Source of the DNA: DATENM01 sp045807725
Lineage (GTDB): Bacteria; Acidobacteriota; Blastocatellia; UBA7656
NCBI GenBank assembly: GCA_045807725.1
Contig: JBJMGV010000007.1
Span: forward strand, 17,790 to 81,789
Length of the DNA: 64,000 nucleotides
Direction: 5' to 3'
The position numbers were made by a program, and so were the translations under genes. Shown here piece after piece: positions 27,853 through 36,997 of the stretch (position 1 is the stretch's first letter; each line of letters begins with the position of its first letter). A model generated the notes under the pieces. It was given only the letters and a program-made list of their open reading frames with translations, was not told where the DNA came from and searched no databases.

Positions 27853-30726
27853 ATGGGAATGAAGGAAGCGCTGTGGCTGCCCGAAGATCAAGCGGCGCGG
27901 CTCGTCGAGATGATGAGCGATGCGCCCGGCGTCAAAAGCGCACCGCTGCGCCGCGACGTGCGTAACCTGGGCCGCTTGCTCGGCGACGTGCTCAAAGAAC
28001 AGGCCGGCGACGCGCTGTTTGATCGCGTCGAGCATCTGCGATTGCTGGCCATCGAGCACCGCGAGCTACAAGAAGAGTCGAAGGCGCAAAGCAACCGCGC
28101 TGTCGTGGCCAATGCTGCATCAACCGAGATTCATCAAGCTAATCAACCGACCAGTCAACAGGCCGATCAACAAATAGAGCATCCGGCAGATCCTTATCAA
28201 CTGATGGAACTGGCGCGGCAGTTCGTCGCCGAAGTCAGCGTTGAACAGGCGCACCAGTTGACCAAAGCCTTTGCCACTTATTTTGAGCTGACCAACCTCG
28301 CTGAAACTAACCATCGCAAACGCCGCCGTCGCGCCGCCGAAGTCTTGATTGATCGCCCGCCGCAGCCCGGCTCGATGCGCGGCACGTTCGCCAGAATGCG
28401 CGATGCCGGGCTGACGGTCGATGATGCATTGGCGCTGCTCGCTCAAATCAAAGTCATCCCGGTCTTCACCGCGCACCCGACGGAAGTCGCGCGCCGCACC
28501 GTCTTGTTCAAACGCCAGCGCATCACCGCCGAGCTGGAACGCTTGGATCAACTGCCGCTGCCTTACAGCGAAGCCTTGCGCGCACAGACCAGCATCGCCG
28601 CCGCCATCACGGCGATGTGGGAGTCCGACGAAGTGCGACGCCGCAAGCCGATGGTGCGCGACGAGATTAAGATGGGCCTCGATTATTATCCTTCGGTGTT
28701 GATCGCCACGCTGCCGAACCTTTATGACGAGATCAGTGACGCGCTCGGCTATGCGTACGGCGTCGAGGTCAGCGCCCGCGAGCTACCGTTGATGGTCGAA
28801 TTCGGCTCGTGGATTGGCGGCGACCGCGACGGCAATCCTTTCGTCACGCCCGACGCGACCAGCGCCGCGCTTGAGATGGCGCGCGGCGTCATCCTCGATC
28901 ACTACATCAACGCGACGCGCGAGTTGATCCGCCAGCTCAGCCCCTCGGATATGCAGACGGCGGCGTCACGCGAATTGATCAACGCGCTCGACGCCTACGC
29001 CGCGCGCATCTCGCCCGATGATCCGAGCGCAGCGTTACGGGCGAAGGATGAAATCTATCGTCGCTTTCTCGTCTTCGTCCTGCATCGATTGCTGCACGCC
29101 CGCGAGCGCCCGCAACATGCTGACGCCTACAAAGCCGCGCGCGAGTTCTGCGAAGACCTGCGCTTGATGCGCGACAGCCTCGCCGCAAATCGAGGCGAGC
29201 GGCTGGCCGCGCAACTGCTTGACCCGCTGATCCGTCAGGCCGAGACGTTCGGCTTTCATCTGCACACGCTCGACATACGCCAGCACGCGCGGGTTCACGC
29301 GCAAGCCGTGCGCGAGCTATCGCGCGGGGCCGAAATTCAAAATGCGGCTAACATTACATTGCCCATTGCGCCATCAGAAGAGACGGCTGTGCTGGTTGAC
29401 GCGTTGCGTCGCGTTGCCGCGTTAAAGCGCAGCTATCCGCCGCAAGCGATTCAGAGCTACGTCATCAGCGGCGCGCGGTCGGTTGAAGATGTGTTATCGG
29501 TGGCGTGGCTCGCCGAGGTGGCCGGCATACGGGTCGCGGCGTCGGGCGATGATCCGGGCCTGATGCCCGTGCCGTTGTTTGAATCCATCGAAGACCTGCG
29601 TCACTGCCCTGAGGTTTGCCGGGCATTGTGGACGAATCAAGATTACGCCCGCTTGCTCGATTCGTGGGGCCGCCGTCAGGAAGTGATGCTCGGCTACAGC
29701 GACTCGAACAAAGACGGCGGGATGCTGACAAGCACTTGGGAGATTTACAAAGCGCACCGCGCGCTGCATCAGATCGCCGCCGAGTGCAACGTTCACCTGC
29801 GACTCTTTCACGGTCGCGGCGGCACGGTTGGTCGCGGCGGCGGGCCTACGCATCGCGCCATCATCGCGCAGCCGGCGGGCGCGTTCAGCGGTGAGTTGCG
29901 AATCACCGAACAGGGCGAGGTGTTGAATTGGAAATATGCCGACACAGTACTGGCCGAGCGCAATCTTGAGTTGATGATTGCGGCGGCGCTCGAAGCATTA
30001 GCGCGGCCTGGCAGCGCTCGTGTTGACGAAAGCGAATGGGAAGCGGCGCTGGAAGAGATGAGCCGCGACGCGTTCGCTTTTTACCGCGAGCGCATCGCCG
30101 AGAACGCGGAGGTGCTGACCTACTTCGAGCAGGCGACGCCAGTGCTTGAGTTTGATGAAGTGAAGATCGGCTCGCGTCCGGCGCGGCGCAGCAGTCGGCG
30201 CGGCATCGAAGACCTGCGCGCCATCCCTTGGGTCTTCGGCTGGATGCAGAGCCGTCACGTGTTGCCGGCGTGGTTCGGCGTCGGCTGGGCGCTTGAGCGA
30301 TTCGCCGCGCGCGGCGAACGCGAAGCGCGCTTGCTCGAAACGATGATGGACGAGTTCCCGATGTTCGCCGACCTGATCCGCAACATCGAGATCGGCATGG
30401 CCAAAGCCGACCTGACCATCGCGCGATTATACGCCGGCCTTGTTGAAGACGCCCGCTTGCGCGAGCGCGTCTTTCAAATGATCGCCGAAGAGTTCGACCG
30501 CACACATCAGATAGTCTTGCGCGTCCGCCGCCAGTCGCACCTGCTTGAGAACAACACGGTGCTGGCGCGCTCGATACGGCTACGCAACCCCTACGTTGAC
30601 CCGATGAGCTTGATTCAGGTAGACCTCTTGCGGCGCAAGCGCGGCGGCGACGCGAGCGAAGAGTTGAATTATGCGCTCGCCGCGACCATCAACGGCATCG
30701 CCGCCGGATTGCGCAACACGGGATGA
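27853..30726 (+). CDS. ppc: Phosphoenolpyruvate carboxylase
   Basis: Anaplerotic enzyme forming oxaloacetate from PEP and bicarbonate. The 957-residue length is typical. Key motifs are FTAHPTEVARRTV (catalytic His), IGGDRDGNPFVT, GYSDSNKDGG, FHGRGGTVGRGGGPTH and the invariant C-terminal tail GIAAGLRNTG. The region at residues 75-110 is a Gln-rich variable insert. GGAGGAG lies seven nt before the ATG. It is divergent from selD and next to two PPi-type PFK genes, so this is a glycolysis/anaplerosis neighbourhood. Confidence 0.95.
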   Translation: MGMKEALWLPEDQAARLVEMMSDAPGVKSAPLRRDVRNLGRLLGDVLKEQAGDALFDRVEHLRLLAIEHRELQEESKAQSNRAVVANAASTEIHQANQPTSQQADQQIEHPADPYQLMELARQFVAEVSVEQAHQLTKAFATYFELTNLAETNHRKRRRRAAEVLIDRPPQPGSMRGTFARMRDAGLTVDDALALLAQIKVIPVFTAHPTEVARRTVLFKRQRITAELERLDQLPLPYSEALRAQTSIAAAITAMWESDEVRRRKPMVRDEIKMGLDYYPSVLIATLPNLYDEISDALGYAYGVEVSARELPLMVEFGSWIGGDRDGNPFVTPDATSAALEMARGVILDHYINATRELIRQLSPSDMQTAASRELINALDAYAARISPDDPSAALRAKDEIYRRFLVFVLHRLLHARERPQHADAYKAAREFCEDLRLMRDSLAANRGERLAAQLLDPLIRQAETFGFHLHTLDIRQHARVHAQAVRELSRGAEIQNAANITLPIAPSEETAVLVDALRRVAALKRSYPPQAIQSYVISGARSVEDVLSVAWLAEVAGIRVAASGDDPGLMPVPLFESIEDLRHCPEVCRALWTNQDYARLLDSWGRRQEVMLGYSDSNKDGGMLTSTWEIYKAHRALHQIAAECNVHLRLFHGRGGTVGRGGGPTHRAIIAQPAGAFSGELRITEQGEVLNWKYADTVLAERNLELMIAAALEALARPGSARVDESEWEAALEEMSRDAFAFYRERIAENAEVLTYFEQATPVLEFDEVKIGSRPARRSSRRGIEDLRAIPWVFGWMQSRHVLPAWFGVGWALERFAARGEREARLLETMMDEFPMFADLIRNIEIGMAKADLTIARLYAGLVEDARLRERVFQMIAEEFDRTHQIVLRVRRQSHLLENNTVLARSIRLRNPYVDPMSLIQVDLLRRKRGGDASEELNYALAATINGIAAGLRNTG

Positions 30727-30750
30727 GGCGTGAAGAGGGAGAGCCTGCGC

Positions 30751-30883
30751 TCAAGGGGCAATCTTCGTAGCCGGGTCGCTCCAACCGCTCTGACCGTTGG
30801 AACTGACGGCGGCGACGCGGAACCAGTGCTTCGCGCCGCGCGTCAACCCGCTGGCGACCGCCGACGACGTGACGACCACCGCA
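30751..30883 (-). pseudogene. Fibronectin type III domain remnant
   Basis: Reading the minus strand down to a TGA at 30751, the frame gives SGLTRGAKHWFRVAAVSSNG then QSGWSDPATKIAP. This is the last two strands of a fibronectin type III repeat. No start codon or rest of the protein remains: the frame runs directly into REP-like cluster B2, which seems to mark the break point. It is probably the 3' end of a lost secreted protein gene. Confidence 0.6.
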
Positions 30884-31024
30884 AGCCCTGAAAGGGCGCA
30901 ATAACCGATCACCTAGTGCGCCCTTTCAGGGCTTGGCGGTTAGCCCTGCTGCTCACCCAGGGCGATGCCCTGGGCTGTCGAATCGCGCCCTTTCAGGGCT
31001 TTCTTTGGCTTTTCAGACACGCTC
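30880..31024. repeat. REP-like palindrome cluster B2
   Basis: CCGCAAGCCCTGAAAGGGCG (30879-30898) is inversely repeated at 30919-30939. A CCCAGGGC-GAT-GCCCTGGG palindrome follows (30956-30974), then another GCGCCCTTTCAGGGCTT (30985-31001) and a tail CAGACACGCTC (31014-31024). The same parts in reverse order occur in B3 at the end of the window. A coiled-coil-like open stretch (about 31025-31118, SKKELEYLAERVKKLQRL) follows, possibly a gene fragment. Confidence 0.75.
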
Positions 31025-31160
31025 TAAGAAAGAGTTGGAATACTTGGCCGAGCGCGTGAAGAAGTTGCAGAGGCTGACCAGGGCGATTTGCAAAGAACGA
31101 ATCGCCGGCTATGCATAAAGGCGTCGTCCCGGCTCCCGCGCATCATCACGCTCCCCCATA

Positions 31161-31186
31161 TCACTTGTCACTCATCACTCGTCACC
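31161..31186. repeat. One-armed tandem word, same as A4
   Basis: Three to four copies of the 7-nt word TCACTNN (TCACTTG, TCACTCA, TCACTCG, TCACC) lie 53 nt upstream of the first PFK gene. This is the arm sequence of element A4 without a partner arm nearby. Confidence 0.65.
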
Positions 31187-31238
31187 CTAGAATCAATTCT
31201 TTTACGAGAGCACCGGAATCATTAAGGGAGATCAAGCC

Positions 31239-32501
31239 ATGTCAGCGCCTCGCAAGTTAGCCATACTGGTCGGCGGCGGGCCAGCGCCCGGTATCAACGC
31301 CGTCATCTCTGCTGCCGTCATCGAAGCCATCAACGAAGGCTTCGAGGTCGTCGGCGTTCAGGAGGGCTTCAAACACCTGATCCGCGAAGACCCGTCGAAA
31401 ATGCGCCCGCTCAAGATCGAAGACGTGTCGCGCATTCATCTGTCCGGCGGTTCCGTGCTCGGCACGGCGCGCGACAACCCGACCAAATCCGACAAGGCCA
31501 TCAACTCGGTCATCAAGACGCTGACTTCCGCAGGCGTCACTCACCTCGTCACTATCGGTGGCGACGACACCGCGCTGTCGTCGAGCACCGTCTACGAAAA
31601 ATCAGGGGGCCGCATTCATACGGTCCACGTCCCGAAGACGATTGATAACGACCTGCCGCTGCCGCCTCACATCCCGACCTTCGGCTACCAGACGGCGCGG
31701 CACGTCGGCGTCGAACTGGTGCGCAACCTGATGGAAGATGCGCGCTCGACCAAGCGCTGGTATCTGGTCGTGGCGATGGGGCGCAAGGCCGGCCACCTCG
31801 CGCTCGGCATCGGCAAAGCGTCGGGCGCGACCCTGACCGTCATCGGTGAAGAGTTCGCTGAAGAGACTGTGCCCTTCGCAGCCATCTGCGACATCGTCGA
31901 AGGCTCGATCATCAAGCGGCGCGCGATGAATCAACCTTACGGCGTCGCCATCCTCGCCGAAGGGCTGATCGAGAAGCTCGACTCGCAAGAGTTATCTGGA
32001 TTACAAGAGGCCGAACGCGACGAGCACGGCCACATACGCTTCGCCGAGATTGACCTGGGCCGTATGGTGAAGGCGGAAGTGCAGAGCCGTTTCCAACAAC
32101 GCGGCATACGGCTGACGATTACGAGCAAGAACATCGGCTACGAGCTGCGCTGCGCCGACCCGATCCCTTACGATGCGGCCTACTGCCGCGATCTCGGCTA
32201 CAGCGCGATTCGCTACTTGCTGGCCGGCGGGTCGGGCGCGATGGTCAGCATACAGGGCGGGCGGCTGGTTCCGTTGGCCTTCTCTGACATACGCGAGCCG
32301 GCCACCGGCAAGACGCGCGTTCGCCTGGTAGACCCGACCCGCGAAGGCTACCGCGTCGCCCGCGAATATATGATCCGGCTGACGCCGCAAGACTTTCATA
32401 ATCCGGTCTGGGTCGAGAAGCTGGCGCTGGCCGCCAGCCTGACGACGGACGAATTGCGCGCCCGGTTCGGAGGCCACTGGCCACTGGCCACTGAGAATTG
32501 A
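31239..32501 (+). CDS. PPi-type 6-phosphofructokinase, first of a tandem pair
   Basis: Phosphofructokinase (PfkA superfamily), 420 residues. The nucleotide site reads IGGDDT (residues 106-111) and VPKTIDND (131-138). ATP enzymes usually have GGDGS and PGTIDND, so the Asp-Lys combination points to pyrophosphate as donor and a reversible reaction. MGRKAGHLAL and the catalytic Asp of TIDND are present. The N-terminal loop is VGGGPAPGIN. AAGGGAG precedes the ATG. The last codons (GGHWPLATEN) lie in a CCACTGG tandem repeat. The second PFK starts 2 nt after the stop codon. Confidence 0.9.
   Translation: MSAPRKLAILVGGGPAPGINAVISAAVIEAINEGFEVVGVQEGFKHLIREDPSKMRPLKIEDVSRIHLSGGSVLGTARDNPTKSDKAINSVIKTLTSAGVTHLVTIGGDDTALSSSTVYEKSGGRIHTVHVPKTIDNDLPLPPHIPTFGYQTARHVGVELVRNLMEDARSTKRWYLVVAMGRKAGHLALGIGKASGATLTVIGEEFAEETVPFAAICDIVEGSIIKRRAMNQPYGVAILAEGLIEKLDSQELSGLQEAERDEHGHIRFAEIDLGRMVKAEVQSRFQQRGIRLTITSKNIGYELRCADPIPYDAAYCRDLGYSAIRYLLAGGSGAMVSIQGGRLVPLAFSDIREPATGKTRVRLVDPTREGYRVAREYMIRLTPQDFHNPVWVEKLALAASLTTDELRARFGGHWPLATEN
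32477..32497. repeat. One-armed tandem word at the PFK junction
   Basis: Three copies of a CCACTGG(C)-type word form the last codons of the first PFK gene, ending about 5 nt before the second start codon. No partner arm was found. It looks like a half element of the tandem-word family. Confidence 0.5.
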
Positions 32502-32502
32502 T

Positions 32503-33753
32503 ATGGCTATTAAAAAGATCGGCATCATCGTAGGCGGCGGCCCTGCGCCGGGCATCAACGGCGTCATCGCCGCCGTGACCACCGAAGCGATCAACATCGG
32601 CTGCACCGTCGTCGGCTTTCACGATGGCTTTGAATGGCTCGCCGAGCGTTATACGGACGAGCAGCACGAGCTGACGATTGATGAAGTGTCGCGCATCCAT
32701 CAGGATGGCGGCTCGTACCTCGGCACGTCGCGCACAGACATCACGCGCGACCGCCGCAGTCTCGAAAACGCCATCGCGGCGTTCAACAAGCTCGGCATTG
32801 ACGCGCTGGTCTGCATCGGCGGCGATGATATGATTCGCAGCGCCGTCGCTATCGAACAAGAGACGGGTGGGGCGATTAAAGTCGTGCTCGTTCCCAAGAG
32901 CATCGATAACGACGTGTGGATGCCGCTGCCCGTGCCGACGCTCGGCCACGAGACGGCCCGTCACGTCGGCGTCGCGCTGGTGAAGAACTTAATGGAAGAT
33001 GCGCGCACAACCATCCGTTGGTATTTCGGCGTGACGATGGGACGCCCGACCGGCCACCTGACGCTGGCCATCGGCAAGGCTGCCGGCGCGACTTGCACGA
33101 TCATTCCCGAAGAGTTCCGCAAAGAGACGATCACGCTTGACGACATCTGCGACATCATCGAAGGCACGATCATCAAGCGACGCGCGTCGGGGCGCGACTT
33201 CGGCGTCGTGTTGATGGCCGAAGCATTGGTCGAACACTCAAGTCCCGCCGAGATCACTGAGCTGCAAGACGTAGACCGCGACGAGCAGGGCAACATGCGC
33301 GTCACCGAGATCGACCTTGGCCGCAAGGTGAAAGCGGAAGTGCAGGCGCGGCTCGAACGGCGCGGCATTAAGGCAACCCTCGTTGACAAGACCATCGGCT
33401 ACGAGTTGCGCTGCGCCGCGCCGATTCCTTACGACGCCGAATACGCGCGCGACCTCGGCTACGCGGCGGTGAGCTATCTGAAGCAAGGCGGCTCTGGCGC
33501 AATGATCACGCTGCAAGGCGGCGAGGCCCAGGCCGTGCCATTCGCCGAGTTGATTGATCCGCAGACCAGTCGCGGTCGCCGCCGCGCCGTCGATGTTGAC
33601 ACCGAGAGCTATCAGGTGGCGCGCGATTACATGGTTCGCCTAGGGCCGAAGGATTTCGCCGACCCGGCGTGGCTCAAGCGACTGGCCGAGACTGCCGCGA
33701 TGTCGGAAGAAGAGTTCAAAGCGAAGTTCGGTAAGTTCGCGCAAGGAAGATAA
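32503..33753 (+). CDS. PPi-type 6-phosphofructokinase, second of a tandem pair
   Basis: A 416-residue paralogue of the preceding gene with the same layout: GGGPAPGING, IGGDDM, VPKSIDND, MGRPTGHLTLAIGKAAG and GYELRCAAPIPYDAEYARDLG. It also carries the Asp and Lys typical of PPi users. The two proteins align end to end but differ at many sites, so the duplication is old. Only 1 nt separates it from the first gene and its ribosome site is weak, so coupled translation is likely. The subunits may form a heteromer as in plant PFP, which is inference. The stop codon is the first base set of repeat A6. Confidence 0.9.
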   Translation: MAIKKIGIIVGGGPAPGINGVIAAVTTEAINIGCTVVGFHDGFEWLAERYTDEQHELTIDEVSRIHQDGGSYLGTSRTDITRDRRSLENAIAAFNKLGIDALVCIGGDDMIRSAVAIEQETGGAIKVVLVPKSIDNDVWMPLPVPTLGHETARHVGVALVKNLMEDARTTIRWYFGVTMGRPTGHLTLAIGKAAGATCTIIPEEFRKETITLDDICDIIEGTIIKRRASGRDFGVVLMAEALVEHSSPAEITELQDVDRDEQGNMRVTEIDLGRKVKAEVQARLERRGIKATLVDKTIGYELRCAAPIPYDAEYARDLGYAAVSYLKQGGSGAMITLQGGEAQAVPFAELIDPQTSRGRRRAVDVDTESYQVARDYMVRLGPKDFADPAWLKRLAETAAMSEEEFKAKFGKFAQGR

Positions 33754-33825
33754 TCCACGAAGGACACGAAGGACACTAAAGAGAGCACAAAGACTTCTTT
33801 GTGTCTCTTCGTGTCCTTCGTGGAT
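33753..33825. repeat. Tandem-word inverted repeat A6
   Basis: Arms 33753-33776 and 33801-33825 (24/25 nt) match except for one inserted base. Each is two to three copies of ACGAAGGAC. The left arm starts on the last base of the second PFK stop codon. The loop also pairs partly (CACAAAG / CTTTGTG). Element A11 has the same word. Confidence 0.9.
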
Positions 33826-33908
33826 GAATGCCTTTATTCGACATCATTCAACATCCGTTGACCGCAGAGCATTCGTAGAGAAGCTGTACCTTGATTTGGA
33901 GGACACAT

Positions 33909-35561
33909 ATGAAACGCATCGTGCTCACGCTCGCTCTCCTGTCGTTATCCACCTCGGTCTTCGCGCAGCACACCGGCCATACCACGGACGCCAGGCCGGT
34001 GACGCTGATGGATGGTTACGGCGAACTGCATCACCCGATCTCGACGCGCAACCCGGAAGCGCAACGCTTCTTCGATCAAGGCATGAAACTCGTCTATGCC
34101 TTCAATCATGAAGAGGCTGTGCGGTCGTTCCAACGTGCCGCCGCGCTCGACCCCGATTGCGCGATGGCTTACTGGGGCGTGGCGCTGGCGCTCGGTCCAA
34201 ACATCAACCTCGACATTGATGCGGAACGCGAGAAGCTGGCTTACGACGCCATTCAAAAAGCGGTCGCGCTGGCGTCGAAGGTGACAGAGCCGGAGCGCGC
34301 TTACATCGCGGCGATGGCGCGACGTTACTCGAATGACTCGAAGGCCGATCTTAAGAAGCTTACCGTTGATTATAAGGACGCGATGGCCGATGTCGCCCGG
34401 CGTTACACGGACGACCCCGACGCGGCGACGCTTTATGCCGAAAGCATTATGCTGCTCCACCCGTGGCAATACTGGAGCGCCGACGGCAAGCCCGCCGCAG
34501 GCACGCTCGAACTCGTCGCCGTTTTGGAGAATGTTTTGAAACGTAACCCCGATCACATCGGCGCGAATCATTACTACATCCACGCCGTCGAAGCGTCGGC
34601 GCACCCGGAATGGGCGCTGCCGAGCGCGCAACGTTTGAAAGTGTTGACGCCCGCCGCCGGCCACCTCGTTCATATGCCCGCGCATATCGACATACGCACG
34701 GGCAACTACGAAGCCGCCGCCCGCGCTAACGTCTATGGCGCACAGGCCGACCGCGACTACATACAGATGGCCGGCGCGCAGAACATCTACTCAATGATGT
34801 ACTACTCGCACAACCTGCACTTTCTGGCAGCCGCTAACTGTATGCAGGGCCACTTCCGCGAAGCGCAGCGCGCCGCCGCTCAGCTCGACGCGCACCTAAA
34901 GCAGTATTTGAATGCGCCGGGGATGGAAGCGATGACGCCGATGCTCGATGGCTTTTTGACGATGCCGACGGTGGTGTTGGTGCGCTTTTATAAATGGGAC
35001 GAGGCGCTGGCTTCGCCTGAGCCGGATAAGCGATTGGTAGCGACCGGCGCGATGTGGCATTTCGGGCGCGGCCTGGCTTACGCGGCCAGCGGCAAGATCA
35101 GTGAGGCCGAGAACGAACAGAAGGCGTTTGCCGCGATGATCAAAACGATTCCTGCCGCCGCGCCTTATGGCATCAACACGGCGGCGAATGTTTTTAAGAT
35201 TGCCGAGTTGATGTTTGCCGGCAAGATCGCGCTGGCGAAAGGTGACAGGAAAGCGGCGATAGAATTATTCGAGCGCGCCGTCAAAGCCGAAGACGCGCTG
35301 CGTTATGATGAGCCGGCGGGATGGCAGTTGCCTGTGCGCGAAGCCTTGGGCGGCGCGTTGCTCGCAAGCAATGATTACGCGGCGGCAGAGCAGGTCTTTC
35401 GCGCAGACCTTGAGCGTAACCCGCGCAGCGGGCGTTCGCTGTTCGGTTTGATGGAGAGCTTGAAAGGACAGGGCAAACAAGCCGCCGCCGCTTTCGTGCA
35501 GCAAGAGTTCGACGCGGCGTGGAAGAACGCCGAAGTGAAATTGCGCGCCGCCGATTTATGA
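33909..35561 (+). CDS. Secreted TPR-repeat protein
   Basis: A 550-residue protein with a signal peptide (MKRIVLTLALLSLSTSVFA). It then has TPR motifs: FNHEEAVRSFQRAAALDPDCAMAYWG near residue 65, and others at about 395-500. Between them lies a His-rich helical segment (HIGANHYYIHAVEASAHPE, HLVHMPAHIDIRTG, YYSHNLHFL) that could bind a metal or heme. Similar proteins occur in Acidobacteria and Bacteroidota without known function. GGAGG seven nt upstream fixes the ATG at 33909. Confidence 0.8.
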   Translation: MKRIVLTLALLSLSTSVFAQHTGHTTDARPVTLMDGYGELHHPISTRNPEAQRFFDQGMKLVYAFNHEEAVRSFQRAAALDPDCAMAYWGVALALGPNINLDIDAEREKLAYDAIQKAVALASKVTEPERAYIAAMARRYSNDSKADLKKLTVDYKDAMADVARRYTDDPDAATLYAESIMLLHPWQYWSADGKPAAGTLELVAVLENVLKRNPDHIGANHYYIHAVEASAHPEWALPSAQRLKVLTPAAGHLVHMPAHIDIRTGNYEAAARANVYGAQADRDYIQMAGAQNIYSMMYYSHNLHFLAAANCMQGHFREAQRAAAQLDAHLKQYLNAPGMEAMTPMLDGFLTMPTVVLVRFYKWDEALASPEPDKRLVATGAMWHFGRGLAYAASGKISEAENEQKAFAAMIKTIPAAAPYGINTAANVFKIAELMFAGKIALAKGDRKAAIELFERAVKAEDALRYDEPAGWQLPVREALGGALLASNDYAAAEQVFRADLERNPRSGRSLFGLMESLKGQGKQAAAAFVQQEFDAAWKNAEVKLRAADL

Positions 35562-35584
35562 TTAGCGGCATCGCGTGAGAGATA

Positions 35585-35653
35585 TAACCGCAGAGGACGC
35601 AGAGGGCGCAGAGGTATGTTTGATCTCTGCGTCCTTTGCGTCCTCTGCGGTAA
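35585..35653. repeat. Tandem-word inverted repeat A7
   Basis: Arms 35585-35613 and 35625-35653 (29 nt) match in 26 positions around an 11-nt loop. Each is three copies of CGCAGAGGA/G. It lies between the convergent TPR and outer-membrane-like genes. Confidence 0.9.
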
Positions 35654-35676
35654 ATCATCGCCTCTAGCTTTGCTGA

Positions 35677-36768
35677 CTAGAAGTGCCGTGAGTAACCTAC
35701 CAGAAGGATGTAGTCCGCGAATGCGGCATCACCGTGGCGGTTATCCAGAATGTCGGGTACGCTGCGCGTGCGATTGCGGCGCAAGGCCACCGGCACGCTG
35801 AACGACCACGACTGCTTGCCTTTGCTCAGGATCAATCCCGGCTCAAGCGAGAGGGCATAACCGGGCCGCCGGAAGCCGTTGCTATCACCCATCAAGTCTC
35901 TCGACGGCACGCCTTCGCCGCGAATCCCCACCGTCCATGCGAGGCTGCGCACTTTTGGAAAAGGCGCGACTGCGCCGGCGCGGTAGAGGTATTGATCGGC
36001 CACCGACATAATGGCTTCTGACGGTCGCGCGCGGCCCGTCTGCACGCCATTCGTGCCGCGCGGATTGGCGAGGTAAACACCCGACGCAAACAGCCGCATG
36101 CTCTTGATCGCTTTGTAAGCCTGGAACTCGGCGATCAATCCGAAGCCGCCGTCGCCGGGCTGTATCGATTGATCAATGACGCGCGTCACCGGCCCCGTCG
36201 GCGTGTTGATGGTATCGGTCACGTCATAGCGGCCCGTGGGCAGCTTGATGCCAAAGCCGACGGCGATGTTCTGCCTTGATTCGCTGGGACTACGGAACAG
36301 CCACTTGCGCGCGACGATGCTGATGTCGCCGATGCCATAGCCGTGCGACACCTGATCCGGCGTGCGCTGGCTGTAGCGCTTGGCGAAAAAAATCGGCACG
36401 CTCAACGAGAGGCTGAGTTGATTATTGACCTCATAGGTTCCGGCGAAATCGAAGATGTGAATCCGGTTGTTGACTTCAGTGCCTTGCTCGGCGCGTTCTA
36501 CTTGCTCTTCCGTGCCGATGAAGTGGCGGTGGGAATGTTGATAACGATAGCCGACCGAGAGTTGAAAACGACGTGGACTCAACCACGACTCTCCCGACGT
36601 GCTGATTTCTTCTCTGGGAATTTGCGGGCCAATCACGGGCACGCTTTGACGTGCGGCCACTCAGCCCTGCGCCCAGGCATTCTGGCCGGGCAATAAGAAC
36701 CACGTCAGCAGAGCCAACCCGGTCAGCAGCAAACGCCTTGCTTGAGCGCGAAATGGTCGTAGCTTCAT
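35677..36768 (-). CDS. Outer-membrane beta-barrel-like protein, interrupted by TGA after the signal peptide
   Basis: The body (328 residues from a GTG at 36660) is rich in alternating aromatic strands (FQLSVGYRYQHSHRHF, LSLSLSVPIFFAKRY, NIAVGFGIKLPTGRYD) and ends in Phe (VGYSRHF), as in outer-membrane barrels. It lacks an export signal. Directly upstream in the same frame, ATG 36768, with AGGAGG four nt before it, encodes a signal peptide of about 34 residues ending WAQG, then TGA at 36661-36663. So the real gene probably starts at 36768. The TGA is a nonsense mutation, a recoded codon or an assembly error. A GCACG-TCAAAG-CGTGC hairpin follows it. Confidence 0.65.
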
Positions 36769-36997
36769 TTGCCTCCTCTTTTCGTTTTTATCTAGCTTGA
36801 TTTGAGACTGCCGGGAGAGAGCACCAACCCGGCTTTGTGATGACGCAGCAAAGCATAACTGACGCGGTAGATGCTGTCATTAAACCAGCGGCTGAGTCCT
36901 GCCTAGAACTTTTGATATAGAGTCGGCTACTCCAGTCTGCCTGCTGGCATCAATGGTCGCGCGATGAATCGTGGCGCTCGTGCTAAGATGGCGGTGA

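Noticed and set aside
30933..31118. 61-codon ORF overlapping REP cluster B2
   Set aside because: The first half is translated palindrome. Only the last 30 residues look coiled-coil-like, so at most a gene fragment.
33753..33825. Tandem-word hairpins as CRISPR or simple VNTRs
   Set aside because: The two arms are inverted, not direct, and only 2-4 words occur per arm. A VNTR would not create the second, complementary arm.
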